This document shows, in pieces, positions 1 through 4,644 of a DNA stretch of 5,674 nucleotides. A model generated the notes under the pieces. The model searched no databases. It saw nothing but the letters and a program-made list of their open reading frames with translations, and was not told the origin of the DNA. Both the position numbers and the translations under genes were made by a program. The stretch is from positions 1 through 5,674 of the forward strand of contig JAITNE010000106.1 of assembly GCA_031290635.1 (NCBI GenBank), in the 5' to 3' direction. This stretch comes from Tannerella sp. GTDB taxonomy: Bacteria; Bacteroidota; Bacteroidia; Bacteroidales; Tannerellaceae. Numbering within the stretch: position 1 is the first letter of the stretch; each line of letters begins with the position of its first letter.

Positions 1-39
1 AGGACAAAACCCCGGATGGGAGTAATTCATATTTATCCT

Positions 40-47
40 TATCTTTG
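40..47 (+). promoter_or_regulatory. Possible Bacteroides-type -7 element (TATCTTTG)
   Basis: TATCTTTG matches the Bacteroidota housekeeping -7 consensus TAnnTTTG exactly and lies 64 bases upstream of the EEP lipoprotein ATG at 112. At the expected distance upstream there is only TGG (17-19), so the -33 element is weak. The site abuts a stable hairpin with a T tract. It may therefore be a real promoter, or a chance match at the foot of an upstream gene's terminator. If it is used, transcription would start near 53-54 and most of the left hairpin arm would be absent from the RNA. Confidence 0.4.
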
Positions 48-80
48 CCGGGGAGTTCGTTCTCTCCGGCATTGTTTTTA
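46..80 (+). terminator. Hairpin plus T tract, probable intrinsic terminator
   Basis: Bases 46-55 (TGCCGGGGAG) pair with 62-71 (CTCTCCGGCA) in a 10-bp stem with one G-T wobble and a six-base loop. TTGTTTTTA follows, giving the usual shape of a rho-independent terminator read on the + strand. It would end transcription of a gene lying to the left of the window. The opposite strand has no U-rich tail, so it is not obviously bidirectional. The alternative is a 5' leader hairpin of the EEP gene. Confidence 0.55.
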
Positions 81-111
81 CTTATTTATTCACTCAATAA
101 ACAACGTATTT

Positions 112-951
112 ATGAAAAAGATTATTATTGGTATTTTATCGTGTATGGCATTCCTGGCCTGCACCGGGCAAAAGCCCATAGATTTGAAGGTCGCTACCTA
201 CAACCTGCGTATGGATACCCGCTCGGATAGTATCAACGCATGGCCGAATCGTAAAGATAAGGTAAAGGCGCTGATTCGGTATCACAGTTTCGACCTCGTC
301 GGCACGCAGGAAGGCTTCCTGCATCAGTTGCAGGGCATTTGCGAACTGCCGGAGTATGCCTATACAGGAAACGGACGCGACGACGGGAAGGACGCCGGCG
401 AACATTCGGCCATCCTCTACAAGAAAGACCGCTTCGAAGTAGTGGAATCGGGCAATTACTGGCTGAGGGAAACGCCTGATGAACCCGGACTGGGATGGGA
501 TGCTACTTGTTGCAACCGCATTTGCTCATGGGCAAAGTTTAAAGACAGGAAGACAGGCTACATCTTCTATTTCTTCAACGTGCATTTCGACCACCAAGGC
601 GTGATAGCCCGTGAGGAATCGGGGAAACTGATGGTGCAGAAGATAGGGGAAATAGCCAAAGACGCTCCGGTGATTTGTACCGGCGACTTTAATTCTACAC
701 CCGAAACGAAACAGATCAAGGCCATGTCTGCCTTCCTCCGCGATTCACGCCAGGCAAGCGACACGCCGCCATACGGTCCAAAGGGTACTTTCAACCGCCG
801 CTTCGCCAATCCCGTAGGAGGTGAGCCTATCGACTATATCTTTGTGAGCCGGCATTTCCAGGTATCCAAATATGCCGTATTGACCGACAACGACGGCATG
901 TATTACCCCTCCGACCACTTGCCGGTAGTATCCGATTTAACCATCAGATAA
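112..951 (+). CDS. Endonuclease/exonuclease/phosphatase (EEP) family lipoprotein
   Basis: This encodes a 279-residue protein of the DNase I-like EEP fold, a family of metal-dependent phosphodiesterases and phosphatases. An N-terminal signal peptide ends in a lipoprotein-type FLAC with Cys17, so the product is probably exported and lipid-anchored. TGQK follows the cysteine, without the acidic run linked to surface export in Bacteroidota, so a periplasmic location is a reasonable guess. All expected catalytic motifs are visible: YNLR (Asn31), TQE (Glu67), NVHFDH (156-161), GDFNS (191-195), DYIF (Asp241) and SDHLP (Asp268-His269). The ATG at 112 is chosen because the in-frame extension back to 16 would cover the hairpin and -7 element and would bury the signal peptide. 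The substrate cannot be read from the sequence. Secreted Bacteroidales relatives are usually annotated only as EEP family, and both nuclease and sugar or lipid phosphodiesterase roles are possible. Confidence 0.9.
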   Translation: MKKIIIGILSCMAFLACTGQKPIDLKVATYNLRMDTRSDSINAWPNRKDKVKALIRYHSFDLVGTQEGFLHQLQGICELPEYAYTGNGRDDGKDAGEHSAILYKKDRFEVVESGNYWLRETPDEPGLGWDATCCNRICSWAKFKDRKTGYIFYFFNVHFDHQGVIAREESGKLMVQKIGEIAKDAPVICTGDFNSTPETKQIKAMSAFLRDSRQASDTPPYGPKGTFNRRFANPVGGEPIDYIFVSRHFQVSKYAVLTDNDGMYYPSDHLPVVSDLTIR

Positions 952-1155
952 ATTTCCGATGGGAAGCCGGCTCTGCGCAACGAGTTTGCGGCATGTCGCA
1001 ACGCATTCGGAGCAAAAAGCAAGTTCAACCCAGAAACGGAGATCGCCTATCCTTACAATCCGGACGACGTCACGAAAGCCGACGGTAAATTGAAAACAGA
1101 ATCCGATGGACTGATTTCAAAGATTATCCTGCATGACTGCAAAACGTATAGTTAG
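952..1155 (+). pseudogene. ATG-less 3' gene remnant, family not recognised
   Basis: Directly after the EEP stop codon, and in its frame, the sequence stays open for 67 codons and ends at TAG (1153-1155). It contains no ATG in that frame. The translation looks like real protein, including an NPETEIAYPYNPDD stretch and a DGLISKIILHDCKTYS end, and its base composition resembles the flanking genes. The EEP protein already ends normally after its SDHLP motif, so this is more likely the tail of a separate, deleted gene than a C-terminal domain cut off by a new stop. The TAG overlaps the TAA of the convergent DUF2442 gene (1152-1154). I do not recognise the family, and a chance open frame cannot be excluded. 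Confidence 0.4.
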
Positions 1156-1394
1156 ATATACCTTATCGTATCCGTTATTGGCGTATCAAACACGAATCCG
1201 TCGAAACACAAATCTTCGTCTAACTCCGCCCAATGAATACCGAATGGCGACAACGAAAAACGTTCGCGTTGTGCTTGAGTAGCATTTTTCAGTCGCAAAG
1301 AATCCGAAAAGGGAAAGAAACCATTTCCCTTTTCGGTACTTAACAGTATTCTGTTTGTGCTAATCTCTATGTTCACAACTTTCACCATCAGCAT
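1152..1394 (-). CDS. DUF2442 domain-containing small protein
   Basis: This encodes an 80-residue protein that matches DUF2442 along its whole length. The signature is the C-terminal half, where NATQAQRERFSLSPFGIHW (residues 38-55) is followed by AELDEDLCFDGF (56-67). The function of the family is not established. Members are small soluble proteins, often found beside other small accessory genes, and some are fused to DNA-binding helix-turn-helix domains. Two ATGs are possible, codons 1 and 3. The second (1386-1388) is favoured because the duplicate junction at 2808-2810 keeps only that ATG. The first ATG directly follows the TAA of the truncated thioredoxin-like tail, as in a tightly packed operon. 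No promoter of its own is visible, so expression probably depends on read-through from the nuclease locus. The gene appears intact. Confidence 0.8.
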   Translation of the reverse strand: MLMVKVVNIEISTNRILLSTEKGNGFFPFSDSLRLKNATQAQRERFSLSPFGIHWAELDEDLCFDGFVFDTPITDTIRYI

Positions 1395-1534
1395 TTATTT
1401 TTTACTTAAAAAGTCGTGTATATCTCCGGTGGAGGTATCTTTTAAGATGACGGTTTTGTTCTTGTCGAGGAGGTAGAGCGTGGGGTATGGCTTTGAGGTC
1501 AAGGTCATACAGGTCATACAGTTCATTTTCCTTG
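1367..1534 (-). repeat. Direct repeat, left copy (thioredoxin-like tail joined to DUF2442 start)
   Basis: This segment is a diverged duplicate of 2789-2940 in the same orientation. By hand alignment 139 of 152 shared bases are identical. This copy has one extra G in the run at 1482-1485 and a 15-base insertion near 1500-1515. It spans the end of a thioredoxin-like gene, its TAA (1395-1397) and the first codons of the intact DUF2442 gene. Nucleotide similarity fades beyond 1534, but the encoded residues suggest homology continues to about 1552. Confidence 0.9.
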
Positions 1535-1552
1535 TCTGTCTTTGCATCGTTG
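1395..1552 (-). pseudogene. Frameshifted C-terminal fragment of thioredoxin-like (DUF5106-type) gene
   Basis: Reading leftwards, this encodes a copy of the last roughly 50 residues of the lipoprotein at 2817-3755, starting near DAKTDKENELYDL and ending DIHDFLSKK-stop. It is broken in two ways. A 15-base expansion built on a 9-base tandem repeat turns ELYDLKAIP into ELYDLYDLDLKAIP, and an extra C in the proline codon shifts the frame before the TLYLLD segment. The signal peptide, the DUF5106 region and the CxxC active site are all missing. Of eight substitutions against the intact copy within the coding part, six are synonymous, so it seems to come from a homologue that was under selection before it was broken. 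It abuts the TGA of the nuclease gene. Confidence 0.85.
1503..1520 (+). repeat. Two tandem copies of GGTCATACA
   Basis: GGTCATACA occurs at 1503-1511 and again at 1512-1520, and the intact copy of this region (near 2918-2926) has it only once. With a neighbouring GGTCAA it accounts for the 15-base insertion in the truncated thioredoxin-like tail. Replication slippage is the likely cause. Confidence 0.8.
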
Positions 1553-2695
1553 TCAAATATAAAATATCAACTCTCTCTCAATGTCTTCAATAGATGGAAG
1601 TGAAGATTTGAAGTTCTCCGGCAGTAATTTTGACAATTGATATTCTGAAATTCCTATTGGTTGACTGCTACTTTCCAATGAGTATTGAGCATCAATATTG
1701 TCCTTTGTTCTACAGATGAGCAATCCGATAGTAGGATTATCAATATTTTTCTTTAATTGATGATTAATTGCCGTTATATAGTATCCGAGTTTTCCTGTGT
1801 GTTCAGGTTCAAATTCTTTGGCTTTCAATTCTATAACTATATAACAACGTAATTCTAAGTGGTAGAAAAGCAAATCAATATTTCGCTCTCTATTCCCTAC
1901 TTTGATTGGATATTGTCTTCCAACGTATGCGAAGCCTTGCCCAAGCTCCAATAAAAATTTGGTGATATTTTCAACTAAAGCATCTTCTAACTCTCTTTCT
2001 TTGTAACCTTCAGTAAGTGTCAGAAAGTCAAAATTGTAAGGGTCTTTTAGCGTTTCTTTCGCCAAATCGCTTTGAATATCCGGCAGTAAACCGTCAAAAT
2101 TAGTGATGGCTTTCCCTTGACTTTGATATAAATCCACCTCGATGAAATTCATCAACATTGCTCGGCTCCACCCGTTTTTGATGGTTTTTTGGACGTAAAA
2201 CAGGGCTTCATTAACGGATTCGCATTTGGTGATGATTTGTATATGATGTCCCCATGGAATTTGAAAAATCGGATGATTCCCAAATTCGTCATCAACTTGC
2301 AGACGAATTGTAAGACTTTCATTATTAGATGGGTTTAATCCCGCACTAACTTGGCGCAAATTTGTACTTTCTAATTTTCCAACAACTTGTTGGAAAATTT
2401 CATTTCCCTGATTATAAAACAGATAAAACTGTTTTATGCTATACAAGTTCGACTTCGAAAACCCTTTCATATAAGGAAATTCAGTTGTTAGTTCTTTGCT
2501 CAATTGAGCGAAAAACCCCTTTCACCAAACAGCGTCCATCTGGCGAACAACAATATCATGCCCCAAATCCCAGTAGAGGCGCAACAATTCGCTGTTTACT
2601 TTTATCGCTGCCTTAATCTGGCTTTGACGGATACGGACTTTCAAATCCACAAGCCATTGCTTCAAATCCGAATCTTTTATTAATCCTGTACTCAT
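1553..2695 (-). pseudogene. DUF1016/YhcG-type PD-(D/E)XK nuclease, interrupted by in-frame TGA
   Basis: From the ATG at 2693-2695 the frame encodes 380 codons with one stop at codon 58 (TGA, 2522-2524), flanked by DAVW and KGFF. In this family a glycine is expected after that Trp, so GGA to TGA is the likely change. Codons 1-75 resemble the DUF1016 N-terminal helical domain, with LYWDLGHDIVVRQ (40-52) and LSKELTTEFPYMKGFS (65-80). The C-terminal half is the nuclease fold, with NIDLLF (Asp274) and the IELK motif (Glu289, Lys291), and continues to a normal end. The family is found across bacterial genomes, often near restriction-modification or mobile DNA. No methylase or specificity subunit is present here. 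Downstream reinitiation at TTG 2503 or an ATG beyond it could yield the nuclease domain alone. The sampled base composition is clearly more AT-rich than the neighbouring genes, which fits horizontal acquisition. Confidence 0.85.
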
Positions 2696-2720
2696 TGTAA
2701 TTTATCTGTATTTAACGATA

Positions 2721-2728
2721 CAAAGGTA
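2721..2728 (-). promoter_or_regulatory. Bacteroides-type -7 element of the nuclease gene
   Basis: Read on the - strand this is TACCTTTG, an exact match to TAnnTTTG, 25 bases upstream of the ATG at 2695. It implies a leader of roughly 15-20 bases. No clear TTTG is seen at the -33 position, which is common in Bacteroidota. The element lies between the right repeat and the gene, so the nuclease seems to carry its own promoter. Confidence 0.6.
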
Positions 2729-2788
2729 AGACTTTTATTTGAAAGTGTATGTATAACAGTTCGGGTACCGGATAGATAGCGCATGAGG

Positions 2789-2940
2789 CTATGTTTAAAA
2801 TCTTCACCATCAGCAGTTATTCTTTGCTCAAAAAGTCGTGTATATCTCCGGTAGAGGTGTCTTTGAAGATGACGGTTTTGTTCTTGTCGAGGAGGTATAG
2901 CGTGGGTATGGCTTTGAGGTCATACAGTTCGTTTTCCTTG
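2789..2940 (-). repeat. Direct repeat, right copy (thioredoxin-like tail joined to DUF2442 stub)
   Basis: This is the partner of 1367-1534. It holds the last 41 codons of the intact thioredoxin-like gene and its stop. It also holds the first seven or so codons of a vanished DUF2442 gene, starting at the ATG 2808-2810. That stub reads MVKILNI, against MVKVVNI in the intact DUF2442 gene. Past about 2788 the similarity ends and the stub runs into the upstream region of the nuclease gene. Confidence 0.9.
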
Positions 2941-3755
2941 ATTGTAATCGTGTCGTAACCGTTTATCCAAGTCGATGGTATTTCGGAGAGATGCTTCTTC
3001 CATGCATCAAGATTTTCGTCGGGATAAACTAAGAGAACCTTCAACTTTCCAGAAGCTATGGCGTCGGTAACTACCGGCGAACTCTTCAACATCTCTATCG
3101 TGCGATGACATTCCGGACATTCGGGATTGTAGAACATCAGCAGAAGATATGGCGAGGCAAGGCTATACAAACGCTTCTTAGCGCCCGAAGCAATAATGTA
3201 GGTGAAATCCAACGCCTTGGTTCCTATGCGATTACGATAGGCAAGTTCGAGCAGATGACGGGGGCGTATCTTGTGTACGTCGTCGAGTCTCTTCGAGTTG
3301 ACCACATGATCGAGGAAAGGAATAAAGAACTCGTCGTTCCGCATTGGCGAGTTAGGCTCATAGAGATACTTCTCCGCCATACGGAAGCAATAGTTGTACA
3401 TCACTACATCCATTTCGGCTTTGTCGAGCAGCAGTTTCACACCCTGCTCGCGTTTGTCGGGCGCGGTGTAGGGGAAAGCGGCGAGATAATCTACGAATGC
3501 CTGATCCATAACGGGCGTATTGCAGTAGGTAGTATCTCGGAAATCAAACTTATCCCAGAAGTGGGTAACGATAAAGTTTGCCCGTTCGGTAGGGTTAGTA
3601 ATCACAGCAGGAGGTATTGTCCGCTCGATATTCTTCGGAGCGATTGCTGGGGCTGCTGTTTCGGCCGTTTCAGCATTCTTCTTTGCGCCGGAAGTGCAAC
3701 CTCCGACTGTTAGCGCTACTACGAGCGCTGCTAATAATCTCAAATCAACTTTCAT
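2817..3755 (-). CDS. DUF5106/TlpA-like thioredoxin-fold lipoprotein
   Basis: This encodes a 312-residue exported protein. A hydrophobic signal ends in VGGC (lipid-anchored Cys20). A low-complexity Ala/Thr/Lys linker follows to about 45, then a helical region (about 55-195) of the kind called DUF5106 in Bacteroidales, then a C-terminal thioredoxin fold. The fold shows MFYNPECPECHRTIEML with the CPEC redox pair (Cys213, Cys216) and the cis-proline motif AIPTLYLLD (Pro284). Proteins of this build are expected to act as periplasmic thiol-disulfide reductases or isomerases, but the partner is unknown. The start at ATG 3753-3755 is preferred over TTG 3767, because it gives a standard Lys/Arg-led signal and begins 2 bases after the exporter's stop. 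The last 41 codons belong to the right direct repeat. The gene is intact and has a broken tail copy at 1395-1552. Confidence 0.85.
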   Translation of the reverse strand: MKVDLRLLAALVVALTVGGCTSGAKKNAETAETAAPAIAPKNIERTIPPAVITNPTERANFIVTHFWDKFDFRDTTYCNTPVMDQAFVDYLAAFPYTAPDKREQGVKLLLDKAEMDVVMYNYCFRMAEKYLYEPNSPMRNDEFFIPFLDHVVNSKRLDDVHKIRPRHLLELAYRNRIGTKALDFTYIIASGAKKRLYSLASPYLLLMFYNPECPECHRTIEMLKSSPVVTDAIASGKLKVLLVYPDENLDAWKKHLSEIPSTWINGYDTITIKENELYDLKAIPTLYLLDKNKTVIFKDTSTGDIHDFLSKE

Positions 3756-3757
3756 AT

Positions 3758-4393
3758 TTAAAAACAATTAAAGTACCAAACTGAAGAAACAAGGCCAAAG
3801 ACGGCCAGAAACATAATAACGGAGCCAACGATACGGTTGAGTATCTTTAGACCGCGGATATTGAACCACTTGCGTAACAGCGAGATAACGAAGGTGATGA
3901 ACAGCCACCACAGTACGCCTCCTCCAAAGATACCTATCAAACCGGCGATAGTCATCTCTACCGAATGCTCCGGCAGCAGGAAACCGAATCTCGCATACAA
4001 GCCTATAAACAGCAAGACAATCAGCACATTACTTAATGTCAGCAGAAAAGCCGTAACCAAATCCCGCCAGATAGTCTGTCTGTTATCCTGATTGCGTTGC
4101 AGGCTCTGGATAGGGTTATTGCGAAAGATATAGTATCCGAAAAGCAGGATGACTACGCTTCCGAAGATTTGTAAAGGCCTCTGATGCGCTTCAACAAAGT
4201 TGACTACAATGCCCATACACAAGCTTGTAGCAGCCGCGTAGAGCAGGTCTGAAAAGGCCGCTCCCAAACCGGAAACAAAGCCCGACAACTGCCCTTTAGC
4301 CAGCGTGCGCTGTACGCACAGCATCCCTATGGGTCCCATCGGCGACGATACTAAAACGCCTATTATCACTCCTTTATAGAACAATTCAAGCAT
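3758..4393 (-). CDS. LysE family translocator (amino acid exporter)
   Basis: This encodes a 211-residue integral membrane protein with about six hydrophobic segments (roughly residues 5-26, 38-64, 74-90, 112-135, 147-172 and 186-208), the usual LysE/RhtB size and topology. The family signature sits at the N-terminus, with SSPMGPIG (16-23), QRTLAKG (28-34) and GLGAAFSDL (42-50). Members export amino acids or similar small molecules using the proton gradient. The substrate cannot be told from the sequence. The stop is 2 bases from the ATG of the thioredoxin-like lipoprotein, so the two are almost certainly co-transcribed. That pairing makes a thiol-containing substrate such as cysteine conceivable, but this is only inference. 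Start is ATG 4391-4393. No strong ribosome-binding purine tract is seen, as is usual in this phylum. Confidence 0.9.
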   Translation of the reverse strand: MLELFYKGVIIGVLVSSPMGPIGMLCVQRTLAKGQLSGFVSGLGAAFSDLLYAAATSLCMGIVVNFVEAHQRPLQIFGSVVILLFGYYIFRNNPIQSLQRNQDNRQTIWRDLVTAFLLTLSNVLIVLLFIGLYARFGFLLPEHSVEMTIAGLIGIFGGGVLWWLFITFVISLLRKWFNIRGLKILNRIVGSVIMFLAVFGLVSSVWYFNCF

Positions 4394-4407
4394 AAATCAA
4401 TCGTCTT

Positions 4408-4439
4408 TTTGCACGAGCGCCTTCGACGCCGTACCTTTG
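4408..4439 (+). promoter_or_regulatory. Bacteroides-type promoter (TTTG-N20-TACCTTTG)
   Basis: TTTG at 4408-4411 and TACCTTTG at 4432-4439 match both halves of the Bacteroidota consensus, with the same 20-base spacer as the purL-proximal promoter. It starts about 15 bases from the exporter's first codon and points toward purL. It would give purL a leader of about 200 bases, or drive a short RNA if the hairpin near 4467-4511 terminates transcription. Confidence 0.5.
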
Positions 4440-4481
4440 CAACTCAAATACAAACTCTTTTCCAAACTCTCTCGAATTGCG

Positions 4482-4489
4482 CAAAACTA
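4482..4489 (-). promoter_or_regulatory. Candidate -7 element for the exporter operon
   Basis: On the - strand this reads TAGTTTTG, matching TAnnTTTG, about 90 bases upstream of the exporter ATG. No TTTG lies at the -33 distance, so it rests on one element only. The other candidate is TATTTTTG at 4557-4564. Confidence 0.25.
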
Positions 4490-4555
4490 CCTTCATTGCA
4501 GTCGAGTAGAGGGGTTTTCCTATCTCAATCATATCGAAATAATTATATTCAGGGT

Positions 4556-4606
4556 GCAAAAATAATCATTTTTGTTGGTTTTTACGGAAATAATGATTAC
4601 ATTTGC
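4556..4606. repeat. Inverted repeat GCAAAnnTAATCATT around the purL promoter
   Basis: GCAAAAATAATCATT (4556-4570) is matched on the other strand by AATGATTACATTTGC (4592-4606). That is 13 of 15 symmetric positions with a 21-base spacer. The right arm contains the purL -7 element, and the left arm contains a mirror-image -7 match facing the exporter. The left arm also overlaps a smaller palindrome, CAAAAAT-N4-ATTTTTG (4557-4574). It may be an operator, or two back-to-back promoters. AT-rich chance symmetry is possible. Confidence 0.5.
4575..4605 (+). promoter_or_regulatory. Probable purL promoter (TTG-N20-TACATTTG)
   Basis: TTG (4575-4577) and TACATTTG (4598-4605) fit the Bacteroidota -33/-7 consensus with a 20-base spacer. 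Transcription would start near 4612, about 33 bases before the purL ATG. A purine-rich AAAGAAGAG stretch (4634-4642) lies just before that ATG and may assist translation. Confidence 0.65.
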
Positions 4607-4644
4607 AGCGGAATATTACGAAAATTATATTATAAAGAAGAGAT

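Larger units (their letters stand above)
4394..4644. other. Divergent intergenic region between exporter operon and purL
   Basis: These 251 bases hold no convincing gene. The open + frame through the region starts only at a TTG and covers promoter elements. The region contains two TTTG/TTG-N20-TAnnTTTG promoters facing purL, an inverted repeat around the nearer one, and a possible hairpin. In that hairpin 4467-4475 pairs with 4502-4511 with one bulged T, a long loop, and GGGGTTTT overlapping and following the stem. For the exporter on the - strand there are two -7-only matches, TAGTTTTG (4482-4489) and TATTTTTG (4557-4564). Neither has a clear -33. Confidence 0.7.

Noticed and set aside
16..111. 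N-terminal extension of the EEP protein back to an ATG at 16
   Set aside because: It would place 32 residues before a normal lipoprotein signal peptide and would cover a -7 element and hairpin. The ATG at 112 fits better.
1553..2695. A restriction-modification or new defence system around the nuclease gene
   Set aside because: Only a single known-family nuclease, itself interrupted, is present. There is no methylase, specificity subunit or other partner between the repeats.
1367..2940. Insertion sequence or integron cassette
   Set aside because: There are no terminal inverted repeats, transposase, integrase or attC-like structure. The flanking repeats are long, diverged gene fragments.
3105..3713. 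Long + strand open frame of about 200 codons
   Set aside because: It lies wholly antisense to the well-supported thioredoxin-like lipoprotein gene and has no recognisable motif.
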